64,000 nucleotides of DNA from contig JAHLJT010002630.1 of NCBI GenBank assembly GCA_031308135.1, positions 101,730,337 to 101,794,336 on the forward strand, written 5' to 3'. The position numbers and the translations under genes are program-made. Positions within the stretch are counted from its first letter, which is position 1. The number at the start of each line of letters is the position of its first letter. Shown piece by piece: positions 10,700 through 22,694 of the stretch. The stretch is from Acheta domesticus. Its lineage: Eukaryota; Arthropoda; Insecta; Orthoptera; Gryllidae. The notes below the pieces were generated by a model. The model was not told the origin of the DNA. It worked only from the letters and a program-made list of their open reading frames with translations, and did not search any database.

Positions 10700-13600
10700 G
10701 GCTGCAGGACTGCATCTGGCAACACTGCGAGTTCTTCAAGAGGCTAGATAGAGTTTTCTGTAGTGTTCTTTGGTGCCAGTTATGGGTGACTAGCGGTTTG
10801 AATTGAATCTTGAACATCAACTCGGTTTACGGTGGCACAGCAAAGTTTAGGTACATCTTATATAAGAATATCTATTGGCACTCGATAATTCTCATCAACA
10901 ACATATTGGTGAATGTCTCTATTGGCAAGTCAACAGACAATTGTAAGAGATTTTAAACCAACCCAATTGATGAGACCTAAATCACTGTTTGTTCAAAGTA
11001 CAACACATTCCTCTACTAAATAAAAGTTAAAGTTTTAAATATCTAAAAAAATCTTGTACTTGGTGAACCACACAAAAAAATGTTAAATTTTTGTAAAATA
11101 TTGTGATTTTCAAGACAAACTCTAAAACTATATTGAATAATGAAATGTCCTCAGTATCTAAATGTTATCCTTGGGCATAGTTTTAATGAATTTTTAACTA
11201 TATTGAATTTAATTTTGTAACTTCTGATTACATTTAAATGTTTTATTTCATAGTAATTCGTGTATATTCAATTAAAATATTGTTTGTTGACAAATTAATC
11301 TTCAGTAGTCACAGAATGAGCCTAAAGTGTACCCGAAATCCACCTTTTATCCTGGTAAGTGTACCCTTACCACCTACTCTCTTGAAACCACTTATATGCA
11401 AAAACTACGAAGGAACGAAGGGCAAAAAGGAAGAATGGGAAAGAAAAGTTTCCGTTTAAGGAAAGGGAGAATTAAATTATAAAATTCCTCTGAAAGAATT
11501 ACTGGAATACACAAAGGGAAATGGAGAATGCAACATTCGTAGTACAAAAAGGAAACCTATTTTATACGTGAATAAAAAAAATTACACATAGAAATTTTAT
11601 TTTGAAAATGAATATTACAGATGGCACAGCAACATGATTTTGTTATATAATGTGTGTCATTTTTATCTTTTAGGAAACAAAAGTATATATAAAATACCAT
11701 GGAAAGGAGTATAGTTTACATTTAGCTTCAGAATGAAGATTTAGAAATCTTCTATTCGGTTATATCTATCATTAAAATTTCACAATTCCATCCGCACTTC
11801 TGCTTGCTAGATTGTCATTTCAGGGGTCTTCGGACCTGAATTTAATATTTTCATTTCTAAAGACGAACGCATTAGTAATTAATACAAAGTGGCCGCATGA
11901 TTATCAATTTCAATACATTTTATTTGTATCAATTCTTGTTAATATTACACATTTACCATGTAAACTCTAAAAGCAAATTCCAAGTTCCTTTACGACTGGA
12001 ACATGTTAATTTATATCGGCAATTTATCTTGTTTATTAAAACAGTTATTGTAAATGAAACTTTCAAAAATCAAATTTTCCAAGGCCTTTGTTAATAATTT
12101 CGACAATATATAATATTTCGTAGGAAAATGTACGTAATTTCAAAACTTCTTTTATGGAAAATGCAATTCTTAACTCTCTCAACAGTCCTTAGCCCAAACT
12201 TAGTATTTCCCTTCAGTCATGTTGTGCTCAGTAAGTTCCTGAGATAAAAATAAAACATTTTGTTTTACTGTTGTACAAGAATGTATCTTGAATTTACAGT
12301 GCTGAAATGTCTAATCTCCTTTCCAGAGTGATCAATCATGGCAGATTTCGATTCTATATAGCAACCATGAACTATTCGCTATTTCTCTCCAGCGAGAAAC
12401 ATTTTCCAAGTCTTGACGCTACATACATTATGACAAGTCGCATGTCTTTCACATCATACGAGAGTAATCGTCGTTTCAAAGAGATACTGAGCATTCACCA
12501 CAAGTGGGAAAACAATCTACTGACAAGAGTAACATTCCAGAACATATGAAGCACGTCTATATATGTATCAATATAGATTTATGTAACATTGGCAGGAATG
12601 CAAGAGGCACAACAAGCAATTCTTTGAGACGAGGCAACAGAAGAACAAGGATTTGAGCGAAATCTATTATACTTCTTTGGAAAATATAATTAGTTACTGA
12701 TACGTAAACTTTAATATCTATGTATGAAAACATTAATCATTACCCTACTGTACCTGCTGTGTTTAACTTCTATTTAACATTTGTGCAGAACAAAGAGAGA
12801 ATTTATATTCAGATTCGTCTAAAACCGTCAAATGATGAGTCAACCACTAATAGCTAACTAACCTGCGATCTACCCTGACGATCTAATCGTAAAATATAAT
12901 CAAGTACAAACGTGCGGAGCGGAACCAGTCCGTCTCCGAAGGGGGGAGGGGGAAGAGGAGGGGTGCAGTTTCGGATGAGGCCAGACCCGGTGGGCGGAGC
13001 GGTCCTCTTGCTCCCCTGCAATCACTCACACAAAAGCACTACTAGGGAAAACAATAAAGAAAAGAAAAGAAAAAAGTGGAAATAAATGAAATGAGAATGA
13101 GAGAAAAAGAAATGAAAAGAAAACAAAAGAAGAGGAGAAAATAATTCACCAACATGTTTACACGCGTGATTTTCAATATTAAGACTTCTCCCTTACCACA
13201 GTTTATAGCTTTTTCCTGCTGAAGTTAAATAAATAAATGAATAGATAAATACTTATAAGTAAATAAATGGTAATCCTTCCTATAATCACAACTGAATAAT
13301 ATTAAGTTTTAAAAATTAAGTTTTCGAATTGCTCACCGGTTTGCATGAGCTTCCACGTCAGTAATCGTACTGCCGTTGCTATATCGAGTACTTTATTTTT
13401 GATAGTAGACTTCAAGCGTCGCGTACAACAAACCACTGAGCTTATGAGTCTCTGCCCCTGCGCCAACTCCATGCCTAAGAGCCAGGATATGCTAAGGAGC
13501 GAAAAGACTTCTTGTTTTTGGCAAGAAGCAGCTTCCTTGCCACCAATAGGCGTCACATGTTGACGACGATTACGTTGCGTAGTACAGAAGTAGCGACACG

Positions 13601-14290
13601 CGAGGGAGTTTAAGCACGGCATAGAGTTCAGCCATCGACTTCGGTTTTGAGCCTCGGCGCATGCGCCAACTCGAAATCGAACTCGAAGTGATAGCGGAGC
13701 TCGTTATTCCTCCGGATTTAGCGGGCGACTTGCATCGCGTGGTAATCGATCATGCTGTATTGAATTTGTCATACAGCATTACCGATTGGTCATGCTGTAT
13801 AGAATTTGTTCCTCTGCTTCACCTACTGACGGCAAAGCAGCTGCAAGTTAACACCTTTCTTTTCAATAACAAGAAGATAAGTCTGCTCGTTCTTGGGCAG
13901 ACAAGGAAGCCGCGGGATCATGGCCATATTTGAGATTATGATCATTGGAGAATCTCAGAATGCAGGTAACAGCAATGCAAAGCATTGAAATCCGAATTAC
14001 GGTAATACAAGTCATCAGCATTGTTAGGGGGGGGGGAGAGAAATTTGCTTCATTTGTTTGACATCGGCTAGAGCCTGCTGGGAATTGAATTCGTAAGCGC
14101 ACTGTTTTTGTCATTCGTTTCCGTGGGTTCCCTGAACACTTTCTGGTGTATAGCGGAAACCACACTATCCAACCGACCAATGGCGATCTTTCTTTCCCAT
14201 CCACCTCCAATACCGAGTGAGTGGTAGTTTCTCATTACCTGCGCAAAGAAGCCAATATCCCACACTCCCAGCATTGAAATGGCTGATACT
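10700..14290. other. Long AT-rich stretch without a supported gene
   Basis: Mostly AT-rich with short unconvincing ORFs (for example 11238-11459 and 12307-12549). A G-rich patch lies at 12940-13000. At 13738-13820 a roughly 46-bp text (ATCATGCTGTATTGAATTTG) is tandemly duplicated. A G-run occurs at 14029-14037. No repeat family or exon could be assigned. Confidence 0.4.
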
Positions 14291-14309
14291 AATACTACTA
14301 CGAATAATA

Positions 14310-14438
14310 ACAATAATAATAATGGCCCACATTTTGCTCAAAGTACTGTAGAGACACCGAAAACCCTGTTGCAGGAAGTTGGTTGCAAACTGGAGTAACT
14401 TTTATATTCAGCGAACTAATAACATCTTAGTTCTGAAG

Positions 14439-14440
<2 letters not shown>
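14310..14440 (+). mobile_element. LINE 3' UTR fragment, copy 1
   Basis: The text CCCACATTTTGCTCAAAGTA through ACTTTTATATTCAGCGAACT recurs at 14860-14970 and 15110-15220 and is followed each time by an AAT microsatellite, as expected of LINE 3' tails. Confidence 0.6.

Positions 14441-14492
<52 letters not shown>
14440..14492 (+). repeat. AAT microsatellite
   Basis: About 17 consecutive TAA/AAT units. It sits between a LINE 3' UTR copy and a LINE ORF end, and is plausibly a LINE tail. Confidence 0.95.
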
Positions 14493-14496
14493 CCAG

Positions 14497-14748
14497 GAAA
14501 ATACCGATCTCGCCAATAAACTCGCAACTCAGTGGAACTTCAGCAAAGTGACAACCGTGCCAATAATATCAGCCACAGGAGTGATCCCGAAAAATGACAC
14601 TTCGAGCACTAGAGTGTCTTCACTTGGACGGCAGAAGTGTATATGTAATACGCAGCAGGCAGTTATTCTGAATGTATGCCGCATTGTTAGAAGCCACCCG
14701 AATCTTCAACCAAGCAACCGCACAACTGGGCATCGTACCTGTGAGTAG
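14497..14748 (+). pseudogene. LINE polymerase, C-terminal tail
   Basis: The frame reads ENTDLANKLATQWNFSKVTT, then VPIISATGVIPKNDTSSTRV, then QQAVILNVCRIVRSHPNL before the stop. The order W..xxVxVVPIxISATGxIPK followed by QKAVILNTCxIVRKFL is characteristic of the extreme C-terminus of insect LINE ORF2 proteins. Everything upstream (endonuclease, reverse transcriptase) is missing, so this is a 5'-truncated copy. An AAT tail follows at 14782. Confidence 0.7.
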
Positions 14749-14799
14749 TTAACTTATCGACCTGTAAAAACTGAAGAATAAAATAAATAATAATAATAA

Positions 14800-14996
14800 A
14801 AAACTTGTATAAAGTCCCAGGCAATTCAAAGGACTGGGAAGTGCAAGAAATTGCTTTATTTGGCACAGCTCATATTTTGCGCAAAGTATTGTAGAGGCAC
14901 CGACAGTCCCTAGATCTGCTCCTTAGGTAGCTGATTGCGACCTGGAGTAGATTTTATATTCAGCCGACACATAACATCTTAAGTCGTGATTTAGAG

Positions 14997-15000
<4 letters not shown>
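14800..15000 (+). mobile_element. LINE 3' UTR fragment, copy 2
   Basis: Shares AAGTATTGTAGAGGCACCG and CTGCTCCTTAGGTAGCTG with copy 3 and ends in an AAT run at 14998. Confidence 0.6.
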
Positions 15001-15032
<32 letters not shown>

Positions 15033-15039
15033 TAATGTG

Positions 15040-15245
15040 TAAGAACGTGTCTAAACTCCCAGGTAATTCAAAAGACTGGGAGTGCAAGAAATCGCTTTAT
15101 TTGGAACAGCCCACATTTTGCGCAAAGTATTGTAGAAGCACCGACAGTCCGTAGATCTGCTCCTTAGGTAGCTGGTTGCAACCTGCAATAGATTTTATAT
15201 TCAGCCGACTCACATCTTCAGTCGTGATGTAATTGAAAAATAATA
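15040..15245 (+). mobile_element. LINE 3' UTR fragment, copy 3
   Basis: Close to copy 2 (TAGATCTGCTCCTTAGGTAG shared), again ending near an AAT remnant. Copies 1-3 are arrayed head to tail with AAT spacers. Confidence 0.6.
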
Positions 15246-15507
15246 ATGTAACGTAAACGATTGCGGGCGAACACGCTCACGGTAAACGGAAGCAGAGCGA
15301 CGCAGGGGACGCGTGAATGAGGACGCGTGAGCAAACCGTCCGCCGAGTGAGCCGCACCTTGCTGTTCGCTGGAGGACGAAGGGTGGGAGGACGGAGAGGA
15401 CGGGAGGACGGTGCTGTGCAGTGCAGCAGCGATGAGCGACGACGCGAGGGCGCCGAACCCTTGCGCTCTTCCTTTCGGCCCCCGATGCCATCACGTTGCG
15501 TTCTGTC

Positions 15508-15809
15508 CACGGTGTGAGATATACAGGTGTGTCAACTAGCCGCCTTTTGGACAAAATGTCTGAAGCCAGTTTGAGGCTAGTTCCTTGCTTATCCGTACGG
15601 AGCGCACGATCGAGTTGGGCATTGATGATGGCGTCTCGCGATTTAGTGGCTTCCACCAGAGGTTACAGAGCTATTGAATGGATCGCCATCTTGTCCCAAA
15701 AATGCCCAAGACGTTCGCAGCGCTAACGTAGCGAGAACTGTGAGAACTAGCCTCGCATTAGCTTCAGTTTTAGACCGGGAGTGAACCCACCTATATATCT
15801 TACACCGTG
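15508..15809 (-). mobile_element. hAT-like MITE, CACGGTGTAAGATATA family, copy 1
   Basis: Ends CACGGTGTGAGATATA and TATATCTTACACCGTG are inverted; the body is the reverse complement of 42678-42981 at high identity. The target duplication is not clean at this copy. Both copies keep an open stretch that reads MEATKSRDAI, which follows from their similarity rather than from proven coding. Confidence 0.7.
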
Positions 15810-15923
15810 CGTTCTTCCTCTCACACGACATCTCACAGCTGCTCTGTAGAACGCACGGAGACTCAGAGGACACGTTACAAACTTCTAGGGCATGTACTGG
15901 AGTCGAAGATGTTTATTAGGAGG

Positions 15924-16083
15924 CAGAGGCGTACCTAGGTATTCAGGCGCCCTTGGCAAGCATAGAATTTGCGCCCCTGACAGGATTCTTCAAATTAGGG
16001 TTGTTGTTATTTGTTTTAGCGGGTATATTCTAAATAGCGCCCATGGCATGTGCCATGTCTGCCATACCGTAGATACGCCTCTG
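15924..16083. mobile_element. hAT MITE, CAGWGGCGTA family, copy 1
   Basis: A 160-bp element with ends CAGAGGCGTACCTA and AGATACGCCTCTG. Flanks TTAGGAGG (15916-15923) and TTAGAAGG (16084-16091) are an 8-bp target duplication with one mismatch. The same element lies at 27056-27220. Confidence 0.85.
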
Positions 16084-16099
16084 TTAGAAGGCGCATTTC

Positions 16100-19000
16100 G
16101 ATGACCATCGCCGGATCAATAAAATGCTCTTAATATGTTTTTAAAATGCCCTAAAAACAAAGAAAAATGACGTAAAAAATGTGATCAAAACCAGTTTGGA
16201 TGAACAGCTAAAGCTTTTGGACACGTTTCTGATGTAATCGAGTTTTTTTTCTAGTCGTTCAAGCAAACTCAGCTTTCAAACTTTTGGTTTGGAGTGTTCT
16301 TTACCAGAAAATCTCCGTCTTTAGTTATCCCTAAATCGGCTGAACCAGCAATTGCGCTGACAGACGTCACAGAAACCTTAGATTACATTCTCACAATGAC
16401 TGACATTGCAACTTCTGAGAGAAGATATCGAAATCGAAACCAGGTATAGGTACTCAAGCATTGTCGAAAACATTTGTTGCATATCGTAAATATTATTTGA
16501 AACAAGTACCATTAAAATAATATTTAAATCTATTTAATCAGCAAAAATACAATAAAAATGATGGTAAGGTAAAAAATTACTTATTACTCAAATTGGACGA
16601 AAAATGCAAAACAATGACGTATTAAAATGGGTAATTTCCTTTTGTCATAACATAAATGAATTTCTGTACTAAACGGCATTGTTTTGAAGTGAAAAGAAAA
16701 AGAATGGCATTTCATTAAAATCTGCTCCCTAATGATTACCTTTCGTCAATAAACTTATGGTGGGCAATCACATTGATCGAAGTCGCTTGTTACATTTTGC
16801 CCAGATAGGTGACATCGTTACGTGATATTTGCCATCACATGTTCACTCCCAAATGTAAATTATTTTCGGACCTCCTACATAACATAGAAGTTTGTAACAC
16901 TGATTCTGAAAAATTGTGAATTAGGGAAGTGTCATAAAATTCCCTATCGCTGGATGTAAATGTATTACAAATAGCCTGAGCTCACGACTCTGGCGTGAAA
17001 AACACATTATACTTGAAACATTATACATAAAAACTAGTAATTGTTTGAATACACTAGTTGAGTCCAATGTTTTTACAAATTGGTATGATTCACTCCTCAA
17101 TAATTTTTATATTGGCTAAATTGGTAAAATTTGTCACATTCTGCTTAAAACAGAACATGATTGTTTATGATACCATAGTTCTCTATCTTAGAACTTCAAT
17201 TTGTTAAATATGTTGTTAAATGTTCATTTGACTTTTTGAAATAAAAGTTTTTTATAATGAATATATACGGCAAGCTCCATACGATTTATAATGAGACATC
17301 ATTAATTTGATTCTCTTTGAAAATATCAAATTTGTTAAAAAAAATTTCATTGAATGAATTATTTTCAAAAAAAATTAATTTTAGCCTGAAGATGAAGAAA
17401 ATAATCCTCAAAACTCGCGATATTAAATGCACAATTGATTGAATTATGTATATATTTCTTAAAATAAATAATACTCTGTTCTCAATACATTTAATGAGAA
17501 ACATAAACATACATTTGTATGGTAATTGTTTTCAACGACAGAGACGTTACGAATTTTTATCGCTGGAGGTCTGGAACATATTTTCGACATGAGTCGATAT
17601 ACCTTCACTGACCTTACTTCCCGTTTGCTCTCAGAAAAATTTTCATGTTACGACATAAACAATAAAAAAGGACGATTCCGGCAGCCGAGGTTTTCAACGT
17701 GATAACTCCCCAGCTATCTCGGTTCGAGGGGTCGCGTTTTCGAAGGGGCGTGGTCATTAAATGTCCACAAATTTTGTTTGTGACTGTTGGTCGACGTGCG
17801 CTCTAGACAGAACAAAATGTGTTTGGCACAAAGTCTTGAACACTAACGATGACCTGAGAACGAACACTGAGTCAGGCATACAAATGTAACAAACGAAATG
17901 AAAGTGAGCCGGACAGCACAAGAGTTTGGCGAACGGCGCCCTTCTGAAGGTTCACGAGCGATGGAGCTCAAGAGGCGCCAACTGCGCGTGAATGTGCAAG
18001 GTCATTGGCCGAGGCCGCTACCAAAGATCCTTTCTGTGAACTACCGTCTACAGCACTTCCGGTTCCGAAAAAGCGATCCGGAAACGCTAGAGTACACCAC
18101 TTTTGGAAAAGACCGGGACAGCCTGCTGGGACAGTGGAGGGACAGATGGGAGAATAAATCACGAACTCTATGTACTTACACTAAAGATGACTTCGAATTG
18201 CACACGTTTCTATCTACGCTCTGCTGATGTGGTTCAGGTTAACCGCAGAACAACTATCATGGCGCTTCTCCTGTCTATACTGAAACTACTGATAACTTTC
18301 AAGAATCGATCTTTGGTAACGATTGTGTGTGAGAGGCCATACCGCAAAATTAAGAGCTATCTACGTGCAATCACATTCTCAGGCAGTACACCGACATGCA
18401 ATGAGATAAACAAAAAAATTATAAACAGCGAGATTTAAGTCTTTTGGGAAAGGTTCGTAGGTCAAGATCACTTAAGAGTCGAAAGCCAGTACACTTGCGA
18501 TTCTGGTAAAAAGAAAGAGCAGCATTGTTGAGTAGCTGGAGAGTAACCCATGGTGGAAATAATATTCATGAAGGAAGCAAATGAAAGTGGAAACATCTCA
18601 TATAAACTACTATACCAACAGTTATGTTTCAGTAAAATGTTGACCAATTAATCTGGTATATAATATGTAATAAATAACATGAAATATTAATATAAATTTT
18701 TAACTTTTGGTATAAAATATACGTAACACTGATCTTTATACGCTAATGGAACAAAAGTTGTGACGTGTTGCTTGCTGCCGTTGTAAAATACGGTTCAATA
18801 TCATGGAATTATTGGTAACTATAAAAGCAAAGTAATTAAGATGACTCAGAACGACAATAGTGGTTTCCTCGACGGTTGCATATTTTAGAAACTATTCAGA
18901 ACGTTTTGTGGCATCTGGTCAAACTTCTCTCCTATCCTTTTGAACAAACCTAACTGCTTTAAACATGCTATTTGCTTGTTCCATCGGCTTGAATTATCCC

Positions 19001-19500
19001 CATCAAGTTACGATTTAAATAGTATATTATGTAGATGAATCATAATTCATCTTATATAAAGAGGAATTATCGGAGATTCAACAGCATCGTCAGCCAAAGT
19101 AAGGCAGTATTTCAAATGTATTGGAGAGAAGTTTAAGGATTGTGCGACTGAAATGAAATATTTATTTATAGAACTAGAACCAAAATTTAAAAATTAGTGA
19201 TTTAGATACCGTTTCCTTGTATTTTCATAGTGTTTCAAATTTCTGGGGATTCATTAGAAACTTCGCAACGTCATTGGTAACAGAGAAACCATAGGATTGT
19301 GTTACCTACGTAATTGCAAAAAGGCATACAGATACCGTTTGCAATCAGCGTTACGTGTCAATCGCAGATAGATTCATTTTTGGAAGCATTGTAGTTTCTC
19401 CTCACGAATACTCAGATTTAAATAGAGTAGTACTTCAAGGTCACGAGCTGGACGGAGACAGGGGACACTGTGATCCAATCGGAGGCTTTGTTACGACGTC
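16100..19500. other. AT-rich stretch without a supported gene
   Basis: No motif-bearing ORF except a vague LINE-like string near 18115 (GQWRDRW), not enough to call. A hammerhead-like motif is listed separately at 17386. Confidence 0.4.
17386..17415 (+). ncRNA. Degenerate hammerhead-like core
   Basis: CTGAAGA fits the hammerhead CUGANGA box. A short stem TGAAGA/TCCTCA (one A.C mismatch) follows, then AAAAC where GAAAC is expected. The context resembles 35415 and 50641 but is degraded. Confidence 0.25.
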
Positions 19501-21060
19501 CATTTTTAGTATTAGAGCTCCCGATTAGACGACCATGTCCCCCCTTCTCCTGCTAGCCTGTGACTTTGACGTGCCACTCTGTTTAAATCGTAGTATATTT
19601 CCACCATGGCTCCGCCGGTGAGGGGGAAGCAGGGAGACAAGCGGTGGGAGGAGGGTGGGGGAGGGTACGGCCTCTGAGGAAGCGGAAGGGGGGGGTGAGG
19701 GGGTGGCAGGGGGAAGGGGAGCTGGCAAGCAGGCGTAAGACGTGCAAATCAGCCTCCTTTCCCTGTCGAGACTTCGTCTTTGCCCCACGATCACGGACGT
19801 TAAGCGACCCGTACCTCTGGACGACAGCGCGTGGAAGGAGCCTCCTGCAATGGGGTCGCAGAGGTATCTTGCAGCAGGTGAAGTACCGCCCGCACGATGA
19901 ACAGCTCCAGACCCGAGGCGGTGACTGGCGAACAACCCTCACCGCGGACACGAATACATTAGTCAACCAGAAAAATAATGGACCCGTTCGTTTCTCAAAG
20001 TAACGATGTTTATTTACCGGCAACGCACAGTCCGTTTCGTATCCTTGTGGTTGCCGTACAGCACTGTTGTCAAGGTCGATGCCACGAGCGGAAGTCTACG
20101 GCACGAGTGAGCCCTTCCACAAGTTCATCACCGCGCCACAACAGACAGCGCCATGACTATTGTAATACGGCGGGGTTACTGCTAATAGTTTCCTTTCCCG
20201 ACGCTAGTTGCGTAGAGAAGCTCGTGGCATGCTACGGTGCTACGAAGCGTGCCATCAGTAGAAGACTTTGACAACACTGTCGTAGAGAATTTTACACTGA
20301 CGTACGAACGGTGAATATAAGAACACAGATGCCGTACCATCATGCCAATATCTCAGCAGTCTTTTTAATAGCAAAATAAAAAAACGTACGTGGAAGTACG
20401 TAATCGAAATATACTAGATATACGTTAACTCGCATAACCAACTTTGTATTAAACAGACTGCACTAAGGTTGGCAACGGTGTTGGTATTCTAGTCATGTCA
20501 ATTATTTTTCCGGTCGTGGTTTTACTACAAAAAACAAATGACAGTATGCGTCCATGACAACACCTCTGGGACACGTCCGTGCAAGCAGCGTTGCTGTGCG
20601 GCAGTGGTCAGCCTTTGTGCGCCCCAACCAACATCGGGGATTAGGGACCTCGAGAGAGAAAGACGGAAACACAAAAGTATCCTCGACTGTTCCTCAAACG
20701 ATTTCGGGTCAGGATTTGTATCTGAGCGCAGCGGACTTGAACCCACGACACCATATTTCAAATGGATGGAAACGGCATCGACAGAATTCCGATTCATAAG
20801 AACTGCTGGGAACAATGTAACGAACATTCTGGAGATACTCTTAATATTGGAATGGCATCCATTTCTTCGTTTGTTTTTAATAACGTGATCCAAAGAGACG
20901 TCATGTGAGATGAGGTTAGGTCTGACAAACCCTTGTCGCGACTGGCCCGTGGAATTGATTTTAACGTAACATCTCTGAATCATTCTCTAATCCAGCTGGC
21001 ATTGCACCCGAAAGGATCGACAGCGTTGAAAACGCACAGGTCCCCAAATCCTGACTCGAG
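19500..21060. other. Moderately GC-rich stretch without a supported gene
   Basis: The 19600-19720 part is purine-rich on plus. Overlapping ORFs on both strands (19525-20023) have no motif and no consistent codon bias. At 20720-20730 the minus strand carries GGTTCAAGTCC, a perfect tRNA-like B box, so a tRNA-derived SINE fragment is possible, but no A box was found at the right distance. Confidence 0.3.
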
Positions 21061-21076
21061 TTTTCCTCTGCTTCGC

Positions 21077-21538
21077 AGATGGCTCTCTAGAGGGACGCCG
21101 ATGGCTCTCTAGAGGGACGCAGATGGCTCTCTAGAGGGACGCAGATGGCTCTCTAGAGGGACGCAGATGGCTCTCTAAAGGGACGCAGATGGCTCTCTAG
21201 AGGGACGCCGATGGCTCTCTAGAGGGACGCCGATGGCTCTCTAGAGGGACGCAGATGGCTCTCTAGAGGGACGCAGATGGCTCTCTAGAGGGACGCAGAT
21301 GGCTCTCTAAAGGGACGCAGATGGCTCTCTAGAGGGACGCCGATGGCTCTCTAGAGGGACGCCGATGGCTCTCTAGAGGGACGCAGATGGCTCTCTAGAG
21401 GGACGCAGATGGCTCTCTAGAGGGACGCAGATGGCTCTCTAAAGGGACGCAGATGGCTCTCTAGAGGGACGCCGATGGCTCTCTAGAGGGACGCAGATGG
21501 CTCTCTAGAGGGACGCAGATGGCTCTCTAGAGGAACGT
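21077..21538 (+). repeat. 22-bp minisatellite with 132-bp higher-order period
   Basis: Twenty-one tandem units of (A/C)GATGGCTCTCTAGAGGGACG, 22 bp each, every unit carrying the palindrome CTCTAGAG. Two variable sites (first base A or C; TAGAG or TAAAG) recur in the order A, C, C, A, A, A-with-TAAAG every six units in the middle of the array. Confidence 0.95.
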
Positions 21539-21544
21539 AGCGCC

Positions 21545-21880
21545 GACTGGGAACGCGACGGCCTTCCCGCGTCAGCCCCTTCACACGGCGCCTTCAGTCC
21601 CTTCACACTCAGCAATGACGCGTGTTCTGGCACGCACTCGTTCAAACGGGAGTATTCATACGAGCGGCAGAGTGGCAATGCTTTGGCGCTTAGGGCCACT
21701 TCGCACTTTCCAGTGGCGTGTCTTCTGGCAGTGCATTGGTTTAAATGGGCGAATCCATACGAGCGGCGCAGTCGCGCTGCAGGCATGGCAGCCTTCACAC
21801 TAGACGCGCCACTGAGCCGGGTGTTACCAGCTGGCTGCCTTTCGTTTGGCAGAACCCATAACGGCGTGCCAAACGAATCC
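21545..21880 (+). repeat. Degenerate GC-rich tandem duplication
   Basis: Two roughly 100-bp halves share TTCAAACGGGAGTATTCATA/TTTAAATGGGCGAATCCATA followed by CGAGCGGC and a TGGC-rich tail. The block continues the satellite domain between the 22-bp and 91-bp arrays. Confidence 0.5.
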
Positions 21881-21883
21881 TTG

Positions 21884-22160
21884 CTCTCTTGCGATCAGCG
21901 GCTGTCGGCGGTGGCAACGTGTGAAGGGATCTGCCGCTTCTCGGTAGCGCCACCGAGTGGCTCCGTATGAAGGCAGCCTTCTTCTCTTGCGATCAGTGGC
22001 GGTGGCTGCGTGTGAAGGGATCTGCCGCTTCTCGGTAGCTCCACCGAGTGGCCCCGAGTCAAGGCAGCCTTCTTCTCTTGCGATCAGTGGCGGTGGCTGC
22101 GTGTGAAGGGATCTGCCGCTTCTCGGTGGCGCCACCGAGTGGCTCCGAGTCAAGGCCGCC
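21884..22160 (+). repeat. 91-bp tandem repeat, three copies
   Basis: TTCTCTTGCGATCAGTGGCG recurs at 21981 and 22072, 91 bp apart, with a longer first copy from about 21884. Each unit holds GGGATCTGCCGCTTCTCGGT and a CACCGAGTGGC tail. It lies 130 bp beyond the stop codon of the minus-strand exon at 22290. Confidence 0.85.
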
Positions 22161-22289
22161 TAAATTCGCGACGCGGGCATCAAGGTTGTCTGGAGGGCCC
22201 GCGGGCTGAGTTGCACTAGTGCGAGGGGCGTGGGGGAAGGGGGTGTGAGGTGGGGGTGGGGACGGGGTGGGGGGGAGGGTGACGGGCGC

Positions 22290-22664
22290 TTAGCCCAGCA
22301 CGCGGTTGAGGAAGTAGGGGTAGAAGGAGTGTCCCTGGGGCCTGGTGAGGCGACGGCCGCGGTTTGGCCTCGTGGGCGGCGCGTCGGGGACCGCGTCGCC
22401 CGCCGCCGCCGCCCCCGACGCCGCCGCTGCCTCCGCCTCCTCCACCACCTCCTCCTCGTCCTCGCCGCCCCCGCCGCCCGCGTCGCCCGCGCCTGCCGCC
22501 GCCGCCGCCGTCGCCGGCTCGCCGCCGTGCGGCGGCGCCCACGCGCTGGGGGCCTGCGCGGAGGCGGCGGGGGCCGGGGCCGGGGGCGGGGCCGGCTGGC
22601 TGGGCGGCAGCGCGCGCAGCGGCGCCGGCAGGAACTGACGCCGCCGGTCTTCGGACGACGCGTC
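22290..22664 (-). CDS. Last exon of an Ala/Pro/Glu-rich protein (exon E)
   Basis: On the minus strand a splice acceptor (TGTACTTGTTCGCAG) precedes 375 bp, exactly 125 codons to TAA. The peptide opens DASSEDRRRQFLPAPLRALP, passes through Ala/Pro and acidic runs (GEDEEEVVEEAEAAAASGAA), and ends GRRLTRPQGHSFYPYFLNRV then LG. Third codon positions are nearly all G or C, which singles out this frame among several open ones. Entry phase 0 fits the phase 0 exit of the exon at 33720-34021. The body looks disordered; the aromatic end looks constrained. The family is not recognised. A MITE ends 30 bp upstream of the acceptor; GC-rich satellites start 130 bp downstream. Alternative: a GC-rich noncoding island, made less likely by splice signals, codon bias and phase. 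Confidence 0.55.
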   Translation of the reverse strand, partial: DASSEDRRRQFLPAPLRALPPSQPAPPPAPAPAASAQAPSAWAPPHGGEPATAAAAAGAGDAGGGGGEDEEEVVEEAEAAAASGAAAAGDAVPDAPPTRPNRGRRLTRPQGHSFYPYFLNRVLG

Positions 22665-22694
22665 CTGCGAACAAGTACACACACACACTCCCCT

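Noticed and set aside
17898..18227. Possible R1-type LINE fragment (GQWRDRW then CTYT)
   Set aside because: Only one short string resembles the LINE W..RW..S..GR.TY motif, with no neighbours in order.
19600..19640. Start codon in ideal context (CCACCATGG) immediately followed by a GTGAGG donor
   Set aside because: Would give a four-codon first exon; no downstream exon or promoter supports it.
20690..20830. tRNA gene on the minus strand
   Set aside because: A perfect B box is present, but no A box at the proper distance and no cloverleaf could be drawn.
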